DNA from: Hymenobacter gummosus
Lineage (GTDB): Bacteria > Bacteroidota > Bacteroidia > Cytophagales > Hymenobacteraceae
Length of the DNA: 64,000 nucleotides
Direction of reading: 5' to 3'
Assembly: GCF_003970915.1 (NCBI RefSeq)
Contig: NZ_RXOF01000001.1
Location: forward strand, 620,001-684,000
Part shown: in pieces, positions 26,828 to 35,642 of the stretch
Numbering within the stretch: the first letter of the stretch is position 1
How the letters are laid out: each line of letters opens with the position of its first letter
Program-made: the position numbers and the translations under genes
The notes under the pieces: generated by a model
Database searches by the model: none
What the model saw: only the letters and a program-made list of their open reading frames with translations
Told to the model about the DNA's origin: nothing

Positions 26828-29284
26828 ATGCTGCGCTACCTCCGGGCCGCCCTGGCTCTGCTGACCACCGGCACCCTGGTGTGGGTGCTCAATACCAACC
26901 ACACCGTCCAGCTCGATTCCACCAAGGACCCGCTGGCCCTGCCCGCGTTCGGCAAGTTCCTGAGTCCGTTCGTGGGCTTCTGGCGCAACGCGGAGGCCGA
27001 GGGCGACTTTGCCGCCGAGCAGACGCTGCGCCTGCCCGGCCTGCAGCAGCCCGTGACGGTGCGCTTCGACGACCACCGGGTGCCGCACGTCTTCGCCCAG
27101 AACGACCACGACCTGTACCTGGCCCAGGGCTACCTCACGGCCCGGGACCGGCTCTGGCAGATGGAGTTTCAGACCCACGTGGCGGCCGGGCGCATCTCGG
27201 AAATCGTGGGGGCGCGGGCCGTGGAGTACGACCGGTTTCAGCGCCGCATGGGCCTGCCCTACGGGGCCGAGAAGTCGGTGCAGGTGATGCTGGCCGACCC
27301 GACGACGCGCACCGTGCTGGAAGCCTATACGGCCGGCGTCAATGCCTACATCAGTGAGCTGAGCCCGCGCGAGTACCCGATGGAGTACAAGCTGCTCAAC
27401 TACGCCCCCGAGCCCTGGCAGCCGGTGAAGTGCGCCCTGCTGCTGCAGCTGATGGCCTACGATTTGAGCGGCCGCTCCGACGATTTGCGCATGTCCAACA
27501 TTCTGGGCAAGTACGGCCCGGCCGTGGTGCGCGACCTGTTTCCGGACTACCCCGCGCTGGAAAGCCCCATCGTGCCCACCGGCACCAAGCTCGATTACAA
27601 GCCCGTGCCGGTGCCGCCGGTGCCCGCCGCCTTTGCCGCCGCGGCTTCGGATAAAGTGCCCCGCCACGAGCCCGACCCCGAGCTGGGCTCCAACAACTTC
27701 GCCGTGGCCGGCAGCCGCTCGGCCTCGGGCCTGCCCATCCTGGCCAACGACCCGCACCTGCAGCTGAATCTGCCCAGCATCTGGTACCAGATGCAGCTGG
27801 TGGCCCCGGGCGTGAACGTGTACGGCGTGAGCATTCCGGGCGCGCCCACCATCATCATCGGCTTCAACCAGGACGTGGCCTGGGGCGTGACCAACGTGGG
27901 CGGCGACGTGCTCGACTGGTACCAGCTCAAGTTCCGGGACGCCCGCCAGCGCGAGTATTGGCACGACGGGCAGTGGAAGCCGGTGCGCCGGGTGGTGGAG
28001 CGCATCCGGGTGCAGGGCGGGGCCGACGTGGTGGATACGGTGCTGTATACCCACCACGGCCCGGTGGTGTACGACCAGGACCAGAAGCCCTTCCGCGACG
28101 CGACGCCCATCCGGCACGCGCTGCGCTGGACGGCCCACGAAGCCGGCAACGAAATCATGGCCTTTTACCGGCTGAACCGCGCCCGGCAGTATGCCGATTA
28201 CACCGCGGCGCTGGGCTTCTACACCAAGCCGGCCCAGAACTTCATCTTCGCCTCCCGGCAAAACGACGTGGCTATCTGGCCCAACGGCCGCTTCCCGCTG
28301 AAGTGGAAGAATCAGGGCAAGTTCATCCTCGACGGCACCAACCCGCAGCACGACTGGCAGGGCTGGATTCCGCAGGCGCAGAACCCGCACGCGCTGAACC
28401 CGGCGCGGGGCTTCGTGTCGTCGGCCAACCAGTTTCCGGCCGGGCCGGAGTACCCCTACTACCTGGGCTGGGAGTTTGCCACCTCCGAGCGGGGCCGGCG
28501 CATCAACGAGCGGCTGGGCCGGATGCGCGCCGCCACCCCCGACTCCCTGCGCCTGCTGCAGAACGACAACCTGAACCTGAACGCCCAGTTGATGCTGCCG
28601 CGCCTGCTGGCCCTGGTGCCGCCCCAGCAGCTCAGCCCGGCCCAGCGCCGCGCCTACGAGGAGCTGCGCCAGTGGAACTGCTATTACGACGCGCAGGCCG
28701 TCGGCGCCAGCATCTTCGACTTGTGGTACACCCAGCTGGTGCAGCGCCTCTGGGACGACGATTTCGAGCGGAAGGACATGCGCTACCCGGCCCGCGACCG
28801 GACCAACCAGCTGCTGCTGCGCCAGGATACCTCGCGCTGGATTGACGACCGGCGCACGCCCGAGCGCGAAACGCTGCCGCAGCTGGCCCTGGAGTCGCTG
28901 CGCTTCGCCACCGACTCACTCACGCGCAAATTCGGGCCGCTGGGGCCGAAATGGGCCTGGGCCAACCAGAAGAGCACCGACATCATGCACCTGGCCCGCC
29001 TCGCCGGCTTCGGGCACATGGATGTGGACTGCGGCGGCGGGGCGGCCATCGTCAATGCCACCTCGGAGCGCAACGGGCCGAGCTGGCGCATGGTGGTGGC
29101 CCTGGGGCCGCAGCCGCGGGCCTACGGCGTGTTTCCGGGCGGGCAGAGCGGCAACCCCGGCTCCCGCTACTACGACGACTTGCTGGAAACCTGGCGGGTG
29201 GGCCAGCTCAACGAGCTGATTTACCTGACCTCGGCCGAGCAGGCGCACCCGCGCGTGGGCGCGGCCTGGCAGCTGACGCGGTAG
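26828..29284 (+). CDS. Penicillin acylase family protein (Ntn hydrolase)
   Basis: 818 residues from the Met at 26828, which gives a single N-terminal membrane segment (LRYLRAALALLTTGTLVWVL). The precursor has an alpha part with VRFDDHRVPHVFAQNDHDLYLAQGYLTARDRLWQME, a spacer, and the conserved cleavage site ELG-SNNFAVAG: Ser288 becomes the N-terminal nucleophile of the beta chain after autoprocessing. LANDPHL and IPGAPTIIIGFNQDVAWGVTNVGGDVLDWY are further family landmarks. Members hydrolyse amide bonds of beta-lactams, acyl-homoserine lactones or similar; specificity cannot be read here. It acts in the periplasm. Confidence 0.93.
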   Translation: MLRYLRAALALLTTGTLVWVLNTNHTVQLDSTKDPLALPAFGKFLSPFVGFWRNAEAEGDFAAEQTLRLPGLQQPVTVRFDDHRVPHVFAQNDHDLYLAQGYLTARDRLWQMEFQTHVAAGRISEIVGARAVEYDRFQRRMGLPYGAEKSVQVMLADPTTRTVLEAYTAGVNAYISELSPREYPMEYKLLNYAPEPWQPVKCALLLQLMAYDLSGRSDDLRMSNILGKYGPAVVRDLFPDYPALESPIVPTGTKLDYKPVPVPPVPAAFAAAASDKVPRHEPDPELGSNNFAVAGSRSASGLPILANDPHLQLNLPSIWYQMQLVAPGVNVYGVSIPGAPTIIIGFNQDVAWGVTNVGGDVLDWYQLKFRDARQREYWHDGQWKPVRRVVERIRVQGGADVVDTVLYTHHGPVVYDQDQKPFRDATPIRHALRWTAHEAGNEIMAFYRLNRARQYADYTAALGFYTKPAQNFIFASRQNDVAIWPNGRFPLKWKNQGKFILDGTNPQHDWQGWIPQAQNPHALNPARGFVSSANQFPAGPEYPYYLGWEFATSERGRRINERLGRMRAATPDSLRLLQNDNLNLNAQLMLPRLLALVPPQQLSPAQRRAYEELRQWNCYYDAQAVGASIFDLWYTQLVQRLWDDDFERKDMRYPARDRTNQLLLRQDTSRWIDDRRTPERETLPQLALESLRFATDSLTRKFGPLGPKWAWANQKSTDIMHLARLAGFGHMDVDCGGGAAIVNATSERNGPSWRMVVALGPQPRAYGVFPGGQSGNPGSRYYDDLLETWRVGQLNELIYLTSAEQAHPRVGAAWQLTR

Positions 29285-29351
29285 CGGGCAGCAGACCGGC
29301 CTGGTGCGTATCTTCGCTTTTCCCTGATTTCGTGTGTTCTTCCGCCGCTCC

Positions 29352-30917
29352 ATGCCTACTGCTATCCGTTTATCCCCGCGCGGGCTGCTGCTCGGCGGCC
29401 TGCTGCTGAGCCTGGCCGGCCCGGTGGCCGCCCAGCAAAAACCGGCGGCCAAACCCGCTACGCCCAAGCCGGCGGCCACTCCCCCGCGCATCTACGAATC
29501 GTACGAGCTGCAAACGCCGCCGGAGTACGCCGAAGGCCGGTTTGCCCTGCAGCAGTACCTGAAAACCCAGCTGCAGCTGCCCGCCGACGTGAAGGAAAAC
29601 CGGGTGCGCGGCTCAGTGACGGTGGCCGCCGTGGTGCAGCCCGACGGCCGCCTGACCGACGCCTACATCCTGCGCGGCCTCAGCCCGGAGTGCAACGCCG
29701 AGGCCCTGCGGCTGATGAAGGCCATGCCGCGCTGGCGCCCCGCCCGCCGCAACGACGAAGCCGTGGCGGCCCGCATTCAGCAGAGCATCGCGTTCGAGCC
29801 GCCGCGCCCGGCCACGGACCATGCCGAGGCGCAGGCCGGCGGCCGCGTGGTGGAAGAGGTGGTCGAGAGCAAAGTGTACACTTACGTGGAGCAGATGCCC
29901 CAGCCCATCGGCGGCATGGACTACCTGACCCAGTACATCAACGCCAGCCTGCGCTACCCGGCCGAGGCCGTACAGAAGCAGGTGGAAGGCAAGGTGTTCG
30001 TGAACTTCGTGGTGGGGCCGCAGGGCCAGATCAGCAACGCGAAGGTTACCAAGGGCATCGGAGCGGGTTGCGACGAGGAGGCAGTGCGCGTCATCAGCCA
30101 AATGCCGGCCTGGGCGCCGGGCAAGCAGAACGGCCGCGCCGTGAGCGTGTCGTACACCCTGCCCGTCACCTTCAGCCTGCAAAGCACGCCCGGGGCTCCG
30201 GGCGCGGCCACCCCGCCCCTGCCCACGCTGCCCAAGCCCGAGGACAAAATCTACACCTACGTGGAGCAGATGCCCGCCGTGGCTGGCGCCCCGCAAACCA
30301 CCATTGCCGCAGCCCTGCAGGCGGCCGTGGTGCTGCCCAAGGAAGTCACGCAGGGCGGCCAGAGCGGCCGCGTGTACCTGAGCTTCGTGGTGAGCCGGGA
30401 AGGCAAGGCCGAGGACGCCAAGATTATCCGCCCGCTGTGCCCGGCCTGCGACGCGGCCGCCCTGGCCGCCGTGGAGCGGCTGCCGCTGCTCACGCCCGGC
30501 CGGCAAAACGGCCAGCCTGTGCGCGTGCAGCTCACCCAAACCCTGCAGCTGTACGGCCCCAACCACGTGTTTGAGCTGCGCGAAGCCGCCACTCCGGCCG
30601 CCTTCACGGGGGGGCCGACGGCCCTGCGCCAGTACCTGACCGACAAGCTGCGCGAGCCGGAAGTGCTGAAAAAGGAAAACCTGCGCGGCGTGGTGGAAGT
30701 GCGCTTCGTGGTGCAGGCCGACGGCAAAGTGGGCGCCGCCGAGGTGCTGCGCCCCCTCTGCCGCAGCTGCGACGACGAGGCCCTGCGCCTGGTGCGCGCC
30801 ATGCCCGCCTGGCAGCCCGCCCGCAACGCCGCGGGCCAGCCCATTGCCGTGCGCCAGAGCGTGGTGGTGACCATGCCCGTGGCCGAAAACGCCCGTAAAG
30901 CGGATACTCAGAACTAA
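29352..30917 (+). CDS. Secreted protein with four TonB C-terminal domains
   Basis: 521 residues from the Met at 29352, with signal peptide (LLLGGLLLSLAGPVAAQ) and no membrane anchor. Four copies of the TonB C-terminal fold follow, near 40-155, 172-280, 295-405 and 408-515. Copy 2 has the standard VYTYVEQMPQPIGGMDYLTQ start and GKVFVNFVV core; copies 1, 3 and 4 are more divergent but keep the core (GSVTVAAVV, GRVYLSFVV, GVVEVRFVV). All four keep a Cys before a helix (PECNAEA, AGCDEEA, PACDAAA, RSCDDEA). Without an anchor it cannot couple to ExbBD directly. Role unknown; it may be a scaffold binding TonB boxes or peptidoglycan. Confidence 0.82.
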   Translation: MPTAIRLSPRGLLLGGLLLSLAGPVAAQQKPAAKPATPKPAATPPRIYESYELQTPPEYAEGRFALQQYLKTQLQLPADVKENRVRGSVTVAAVVQPDGRLTDAYILRGLSPECNAEALRLMKAMPRWRPARRNDEAVAARIQQSIAFEPPRPATDHAEAQAGGRVVEEVVESKVYTYVEQMPQPIGGMDYLTQYINASLRYPAEAVQKQVEGKVFVNFVVGPQGQISNAKVTKGIGAGCDEEAVRVISQMPAWAPGKQNGRAVSVSYTLPVTFSLQSTPGAPGAATPPLPTLPKPEDKIYTYVEQMPAVAGAPQTTIAAALQAAVVLPKEVTQGGQSGRVYLSFVVSREGKAEDAKIIRPLCPACDAAALAAVERLPLLTPGRQNGQPVRVQLTQTLQLYGPNHVFELREAATPAAFTGGPTALRQYLTDKLREPEVLKKENLRGVVEVRFVVQADGKVGAAEVLRPLCRSCDDEALRLVRAMPAWQPARNAAGQPIAVRQSVVVTMPVAENARKADTQN

Positions 30918-30974
30918 GGGCCGCCCCGGCGGGGCCGGCCCGAGCCAACCAGCCCGCCTTTACCCTGCTTTGCT

Positions 30975-31574
30975 ATGCCTCCTACGCCTCGTCCCCGCCA
31001 AGAGCCGTCCACCCGCCTCTTTATCTGGCTGTTCGGCGGCCTGCTGGTGCTCCTCACGGGCTACCAGCTGCTGCGCCACCAGCCCCAGCGCTTCGAGCCG
31101 CCGCCCAGCTCCACCTCGGCCGAAATCGGCACGGATGCGCCGCCCAGCACCGGCCCGGACCTCGTAGAGGTGCCGCCGCCCGACCGCGCCGGGCCCACGA
31201 CGGCCGAAACTGGCCCGGACGTTATCGGCCCCTCGCCCTCCGACCTGCCCGACGACGAGAAGGTGTACACTTACGTGGAACAGATGCCCCAGCCGCCCGG
31301 CGGCACGGAAGATTTGTTGCAGTACCTCGACCGGAACGTGAAGTACCCGGCGCTGGCCCTGCGCAACCAAGTGGAAGGTAAGGTGTTCGTAAACTTCATC
31401 GTGCGCACCGACGGGCAGCTCAGCAACTTCAACATCACCAAGGGCATTGGGGCGGGCTGCGATGAGGAAGCCATCCGGGTGCTGCGGCAGATGCCGCGCT
31501 GGTCACCGGGCAAGCAGAACGGGCGCGCCGTCAACGTGTCGTACACCGTGCCGGTGACTTTCGCCGTTCAGTAA
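30975..31574 (+). CDS. TonB-like protein, single C-terminal domain
   Basis: 199 residues. One N-terminal transmembrane helix (LFIWLFGGLLVLLTGYQLL), a Pro-rich periplasmic linker to about residue 92, then a TonB C-terminal domain starting VYTYVEQMPQPPGGTEDLLQ with GKVFVNFIVRTDG and IGAGCDEEAIRVLRQMPRW. This is a normal TonB layout, but no ExbB or ExbD lies nearby. DNA of the domain is very similar to copy 2 of the preceding four-domain protein, indicating recent duplication. It lies 57 bases after that gene. Confidence 0.85.
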   Translation: MPPTPRPRQEPSTRLFIWLFGGLLVLLTGYQLLRHQPQRFEPPPSSTSAEIGTDAPPSTGPDLVEVPPPDRAGPTTAETGPDVIGPSPSDLPDDEKVYTYVEQMPQPPGGTEDLLQYLDRNVKYPALALRNQVEGKVFVNFIVRTDGQLSNFNITKGIGAGCDEEAIRVLRQMPRWSPGKQNGRAVNVSYTVPVTFAVQ

Positions 31575-31577
31575 GCC

Positions 31578-32117
31578 ATGCCGCCCCTGACCCCGCCCCC
31601 ACCGCGCCCCTTCCGCCGTTCCGATCAGGTACTGCTCATCGTATTCGGCCTGGCGCTGGTGCTAGTCCTGGCCGGCTTCTTCTGGTGGCAGGCCTCACTG
31701 CCCCGGGCGGTGCCCGCCGCCGGTCCGGCCGCCGCCACGCCGACCCGGCGTAGCGACCAAGCTGCGCCGCGCACCGATGATAGTTTGGCCGTGGCGGCCG
31801 AAACAGTGTACGCCAACGTGGACCAGATGCCCCAGCCGCCGGGTGGAATGGACGGCCTGACGCAGTACTTGAGCCGCAATATCAAGTATCCGGCGGCAGC
31901 GCAGCTGCAAGGCGTACAGGGCCGGATTTACGTCAGCTTCGTGGTGGGCCCGACCGGCGAAATCCGGAATACGCACGTGAGCCGGGGCATTGGCGGCGGC
32001 TGCGACGAAGAAGCCCTGCGCGTTATTCGCCAGATGCCAGCCTGGACGCCGGGTCGGCAAGACGGCCGGGCCGTCAGCGTGGCCTACACGGTGCCGGTAA
32101 CGTTTACCCTGCAATAA
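31578..32117 (+). CDS. TonB-like protein, single C-terminal domain
   Basis: 179 residues, starting 3 bases after the preceding stop, so translation is probably coupled. A transmembrane helix (VLLIVFGLALVLVLAGFFWW) and a short linker lead to a TonB C-terminal domain beginning VYANVDQMPQPPGGMDGLTQ, with GRIYVSFVVGPTG, IGGGCDEEALRVIRQMPAW and a final VPVTFTLQ strand. The linker is too short to span a thick periplasm, so contact with outer-membrane receptors is doubtful. Confidence 0.85.
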   Translation: MPPLTPPPPRPFRRSDQVLLIVFGLALVLVLAGFFWWQASLPRAVPAAGPAAATPTRRSDQAAPRTDDSLAVAAETVYANVDQMPQPPGGMDGLTQYLSRNIKYPAAAQLQGVQGRIYVSFVVGPTGEIRNTHVSRGIGGGCDEEALRVIRQMPAWTPGRQDGRAVSVAYTVPVTFTLQ

Positions 32118-32187
32118 ACGTCGCCAGCACCGGCAGCTGCCGCCCCCTTTGTTGCTCCGCTCTGACCGTTACCCGTATCTGTCCTGC

Positions 32188-32844
32188 ATGCCCGGCCCGC
32201 ACTCCTCCCGCCCGTCCGCCGAAACCGACCAGGCGCTTATCTGGCTGTTCGGGCTGGCGCTGGGCCTGCTACTGCTGCTGCGCTGGTGGCCCGAGGAGGA
32301 GCCCGCGCCCGATTTTGCCAGCACGTACCCGGAGACATCGACGGTGTACGAGCAGCCCGCCGCCACCTACGAGCCGCCTTCAGCAACTTATGAGCCGACG
32401 CCCGCTGACCCAGCCCCGGAACCCGCGCCGCCCTCGCAGGACGAGTGGCAGCAGGGCAACCAGTTTCTGAAAGACGGCCGGGCGGCATCGGACTGGAACG
32501 CGCCGGCCGCCGACCCGGCGGCGGAGCGGCTGTTTACCGAAGTGGAGCAGATGCCCGAGCCGCCCGGGGGCGCGGCCGGCCTGGCCGCCTACCTGCGCGA
32601 CAACGTGAAGTACCCCGCCGAAGCCCGCCACAACGGCGTGAGCGGAAAGGTGCTGGTCACCTTCGTGGTGGGCGCCGACGGGCAGGTACGCGAGGCCCGG
32701 GTGCACAAAGGCCTGGGCGCGGGCTGCGACAAAGAAGCCGTGCAGGCCGTCAGCCGTATGCCCGCCTGGACGCCCGGCCGGCAAAACGGCCAGGCCGTGA
32801 GCGTGCAGTACACCGTGCCGGTGACGTTTCCACCGAACTGGTAG
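32188..32844 (+). CDS. TonB-like protein, single C-terminal domain
   Basis: 218 residues from the ATG at 32188 (a TTG 39 bases upstream is less likely). A helix (LIWLFGLALGLLLLLRWW) is followed by a Pro/Glu-rich linker with repeated TYEPPSATYEPTP units, then a TonB C-terminal domain starting LFTEVEQMPEPPGGAAGLAA, with GKVLVTFVVGADG, LGAGCDKEAVQAVSRMPAW and VPVTFPPNW. It lies 70 bases after the preceding gene, in the same direction. Confidence 0.84.
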   Translation: MPGPHSSRPSAETDQALIWLFGLALGLLLLLRWWPEEEPAPDFASTYPETSTVYEQPAATYEPPSATYEPTPADPAPEPAPPSQDEWQQGNQFLKDGRAASDWNAPAADPAAERLFTEVEQMPEPPGGAAGLAAYLRDNVKYPAEARHNGVSGKVLVTFVVGADGQVREARVHKGLGAGCDKEAVQAVSRMPAWTPGRQNGQAVSVQYTVPVTFPPNW

Positions 32845-32914
32845 CCGGGGCCGCCGGGCAATCCGCCACCGCGGTATCCGTTTGATACTGACCATTTCAC
32901 CGGCCCGCTGTCCT

Positions 32915-33379
32915 ATGCTCAAGGTCCGTATCCTGCGCCTCGCCGTCCTGGCCACCGTGCTGATGGCTACCGGCGCCGCCGCGCAGGCCCAAACGAAGCC
33001 CGCCGCCCGCCAGCCAATCCGTCTAAAGCTACCGGCCCCGCCCATCGATACGGCGCGGGTGTACACCTACGTGGAGCAGATGCCCCAGCCGCCCGGCGGC
33101 ATGGAAGGGCTTATGCAGTACCTGGGCAAAAACGTCAAGCTTCCTCACCACTATACCGACAATACCAAAGTGTACGTCCGTTTCACCGTGCGGGCAGATG
33201 GGCGCATCAGCAACGTCCACGTCGCGAAAGAAAACTCTCCCGAGCCCGATCCAAGAATCGAGGCGGAGGCCGTGCGAGTTATTCGCCAAATGCCACCCTG
33301 GACACCGGGCCGGCAGGCCGGGCAGCCGGTGAAGGTGGCCTACACGGTACCCATTACCTTCTGCTACGGTTTAAAGTAG
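32915..33379 (+). CDS. Periplasmic protein with one TonB C-terminal domain
   Basis: 154 residues from the ATG at 32915, with a cleavable signal peptide (LRLAVLATVLMATGAAAQAQ) and no anchor. The TonB C-terminal domain starts VYTYVEQMPQPPGGMEGLMQ. It differs from its neighbours: the GCDEEA helix start is replaced by SPEPDPRIEAEA, so the conserved Cys is absent, and strand 2 reads TKVYVRFTVRADG. It could be a degenerating or specialised copy. It is 70 bases behind the preceding TonB-like gene. Confidence 0.84.
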   Translation: MLKVRILRLAVLATVLMATGAAAQAQTKPAARQPIRLKLPAPPIDTARVYTYVEQMPQPPGGMEGLMQYLGKNVKLPHHYTDNTKVYVRFTVRADGRISNVHVAKENSPEPDPRIEAEAVRVIRQMPPWTPGRQAGQPVKVAYTVPITFCYGLK

Positions 33380-33424
33380 CCCGTCTGCTCCCTAACTTAC
33401 CCCGCTCCTTCGCCCCTACTGCCC

Positions 33425-33811
33425 ATGTCGCGCCACTGGCTCCTGTTCCTACTGATTCTCGTCCTGACCTTCCTGGCCCAGCTCGTGCTCGACTGGTGGA
33501 GCGCCGCGCTGGTTCCGCTGCTGCTGGGCGCCGCCCTGGGCCGCCGCGGCGGGCGGGCCTTTCTGGCCGGGGCCGCGGGCGTAGGCCTGGGCTGGCTACT
33601 CGCGGCCACCTGGTCGGAGCTGCGCACCGACGGGCTACTCACGCACCGCGTAGCCCAGCTGCTACCCCTGGGCGGCCACGACTGGCTGGTGGTGCTGATA
33701 ACCACCATCCTCGGCGCCCTCGTCGGCGGTCTGGCTGCCCTCACCGGCTGCTGGCTGCGCCTGGCCGTGCGGCCGGAGAAAGGGTTTGAGGGTAAGGGGG
33801 TAAGAGTTTAA
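33425..33811 (+). CDS. Small hypothetical membrane protein
   Basis: 128 residues with an estimated three to four hydrophobic helices (LLFLLILVLTFLAQLVLDWW, ALVPLLLGAALG, FLAGAAGVGLGWLLAATW, WLVVLITTILGALVGGLAALTGCWL). No family recognised. It is 45 bases after the last TonB-like gene and may belong to that operon. The final residues EKGFEGKGVRV are encoded by a period-8 repeat tract (GAGGGTAAGGGGGTAAGAG), so the repeat has supplied the 3' end and stop codon. The original C-terminus may have been different. Confidence 0.7.
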   Translation: MSRHWLLFLLILVLTFLAQLVLDWWSAALVPLLLGAALGRRGGRAFLAGAAGVGLGWLLAATWSELRTDGLLTHRVAQLLPLGGHDWLVVLITTILGALVGGLAALTGCWLRLAVRPEKGFEGKGVRV

Positions 33812-34000
33812 GAGTTATCGGGTTTGAGAGCGGGTGAATTGAAGAATAGCCCCCCTCTAACAAAAAGCCCCGGCCGGATTCGGCCGGGGCTTTTTGCTTG
33901 TGGCTTGATCAGGCTACGGGTAGCACAGAACTACTCTTTGCCGGTCTAACTTCTAAGTTCAACAACTCCTAAACTCGTACCCTCCAACCCTCACACCCTA
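33783..34000. repeat. AGGGTNNG paired-arm element 1, core with terminator
   Basis: Left arm 33783-33832 in octamers (AGGGTTTG AGGGTAAG, GGGGTAAG AGTTTAAG). Right arm 33957-34000 on the other strand (AGGGTGTG AGGGTTGG, AGGGTACG AGTTTAGG). The arms begin at or inside the two flanking stop codons and both end inward in AGTT units. The core carries the terminator at 33862-33895. Confidence 0.75.
33862..33895. terminator. Bidirectional rho-independent terminator
   Basis: AAAAAGCCCCGGCCG (33862-33876) pairs perfectly with CGGCCGGGGCTTTTT (33881-33895) with a 4-base loop; A-runs and T-runs at both ends allow termination in both directions between the convergent genes ending at 33811 and 34001. Confidence 0.93.
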
Positions 34001-35233
34001 CTAATAGTACTGCGAGATGAACGCGTAGGCTTCCAGGGTGTACTGGGTGGCCGAGGTGAAGTGGTTGCCGCCCTGAATTGGGCGCAGCTGCACCTGGCTG
34101 GCGCCGCGGGCACGCATGGCGTCGTAGGCATCCTGCGAGTTGAAGAAGGGCACGTAGTCGTCGGCGGTGCCGTGGAACAGGGCCAGCGGAGCCACGGGCT
34201 TCCAGTCGTAGATGTCGTTGGCCCGGAAGGTTTTGGTCAGCTGCGAATCGGTGCCGCTGAGCACGGCCGTGCGCAGGGCGGGCGTGAATAGCGCCGCGGC
34301 CGAAGTGGGCACCGGGCTGAGCGGATTGGCGGTCAGCTGGGTGGCGTAGGGCTCGTTGTAGTAGTACGAAGCCGGGCGGTTCAGGCCGTAGACGCGGTTG
34401 TAGGTATCGAGCACCCACACGTAGCTGCTCAGGAAGTTCAGCGGCTGGGTGGAGTTCATGATGTAGCTGGCGAAGGCCGACTTGTGGTAAGCACCGGCGC
34501 CCGGGGCGCTGGCCGTTACCGTGAAGCCGCTGCTGACGTCGGTTTCAATGAGCCGGTGCAGGGCCAGCGTGGCGTAGCCGCCCTCGGAGTAGCCCAGCAG
34601 GAAAGTCTTGGCATTGAGGGCCTTCTGCTCCTGCTGGCAGAATTCCTTGGCGGCCCGCAGCATGTCGAGCGAAGTGGAAGCCAGCGAGGCGGCGTGCTCG
34701 TAGGGGTGCGGCAGGGCTTTGGCAGCGCCGTAGCCGATGTAGTCGGGCGCCGACACGACGTAGCCCGTGGAAGCCAGCACCGACACGGCGGAGTAGATTT
34801 CACTGCCCGAGCTGTAGTACGAAGGCGCCTTCCGCTCGTCGGTGGGGCTGATGGTGCCGTGCTGGTAGCTGAGCAGCGGCAGGGCCTGCCCCGCCGGCAC
34901 GGTGGGCACGATAAGGGCGCCCGAGGCCGTGACGGTCTGCCCGTCGGTGTTCTTGGTCGAGTACGTGAGCTTGTAGACGCGGATGGGGTAGCGAATCAGC
35001 GCGGCGGCGAAGGGAATGCCGCTCACGTGGGTAGCCAGCTGCTGCGGGGTGTACTCGCCAATGAGCGTGCTGCCCAGCAGGCGCGTGGTGGAGCTGGATT
35101 CAGTGGGGGCCTCCGGCGTTTCGACCGGGGCGGCGCCCTCCTTCTGGCAGCCCAGGCCGGGCGCCACCAGCAGAATGGTACTAAAAAGCCAGGTGAAGCG
35201 CTTCAGGCGCACGGAAAGCTTATCGAATAGCAC
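34001..35233 (-). CDS. Alpha/beta hydrolase (secretory lipase type) lipoprotein
   Basis: 410 residues. The signal peptide ends in VAPGLGC, so it is probably lipid-anchored. The nucleophile elbow GYSEGG (near residue 216) contains the catalytic Ser, SAPDYIGYG precedes it, the acid is likely in FHGTADDYVPF, and the His in QGGNHFTSA near the C-terminus. This set fits secretory lipase-like or prolyl-peptidase-like hydrolases with a long insertion between strands. Substrate unknown. Convergent with the small membrane protein gene. Confidence 0.88.
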   Translation of the reverse strand: MLFDKLSVRLKRFTWLFSTILLVAPGLGCQKEGAAPVETPEAPTESSSTTRLLGSTLIGEYTPQQLATHVSGIPFAAALIRYPIRVYKLTYSTKNTDGQTVTASGALIVPTVPAGQALPLLSYQHGTISPTDERKAPSYYSSGSEIYSAVSVLASTGYVVSAPDYIGYGAAKALPHPYEHAASLASTSLDMLRAAKEFCQQEQKALNAKTFLLGYSEGGYATLALHRLIETDVSSGFTVTASAPGAGAYHKSAFASYIMNSTQPLNFLSSYVWVLDTYNRVYGLNRPASYYYNEPYATQLTANPLSPVPTSAAALFTPALRTAVLSGTDSQLTKTFRANDIYDWKPVAPLALFHGTADDYVPFFNSQDAYDAMRARGASQVQLRPIQGGNHFTSATQYTLEAYAFISQYY

Positions 35234-35642
35234 TGCGTCAGCGGGTTAGTGGTGTATAGCCAAACACCAGCGGCGGTAAAAGATTCGCTACGCAGCGCAA
35301 ATTCCCGCTACGGCTTCGCGCCGCGGTAGTAAAAACGCGCCGTTTTCCCCTCAAACCGGTTCTGCTGCTCCACGCCCGGCCGCAATTGCCCGGAGCCTGG
35401 CCCCAATCATGCCGAGCCCGGCTACGATTAGCCAGAGGACAGTCACCACCGTCCGGGGCCCGGCCGGAGTTGTCCGCAGGCTTGCCCCGATGGACCGGAG
35501 CCCAGTCCTGCTCAGCCAGAGCTTCGGCTTGCTCGTCCGCAGCCAAGCAGCCGGGCACGAACACGGGAACTGCATCAATCAAAAAGAAAACATTAGTTGC
35601 ATAACTACAAAATTAGTTATACGTTTAACCACCAAACAATCA
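35234..35642. other. Intergenic region before the BlaI gene
   Basis: 409 bases between divergent genes. Two imperfect copies of about 66 bases start at 35374 and 35458 (period 84; both begin GCCCGGCCG and contain a GGAGCC word), with no recognised coding function. The right end is AT-rich and carries the TTAGTT/AACTA operator candidate. Open frames here lack coding character. Confidence 0.4.
35593..35618 (+). promoter_or_regulatory. Probable BlaI-type operator
   Basis: Three alternating half-sites, TTAGTT (35593-35598), AACTA (35603-35607) and TTAGTT (35613-35618), form two overlapping inverted repeats (TAGTT-GCAT-AACTA and AACTA-CAAAAT-TAGTT). They lie 25-50 bases before the repressor start, where autoregulation is common in BlaI/MecI systems. 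Confidence 0.55.

Noticed and set aside
26126-28390. 754-codon minus-strand frame opposite the barrel and acylase genes
   Set aside because: Composition is His/Gly/Val-rich with no domain, and both plus-strand genes are clearly real.
35238-35582. Minus-strand open frame upstream of the BlaI gene
   Set aside because: It has atypical composition, no motif, and consists largely of the imperfect 84-base repeat.
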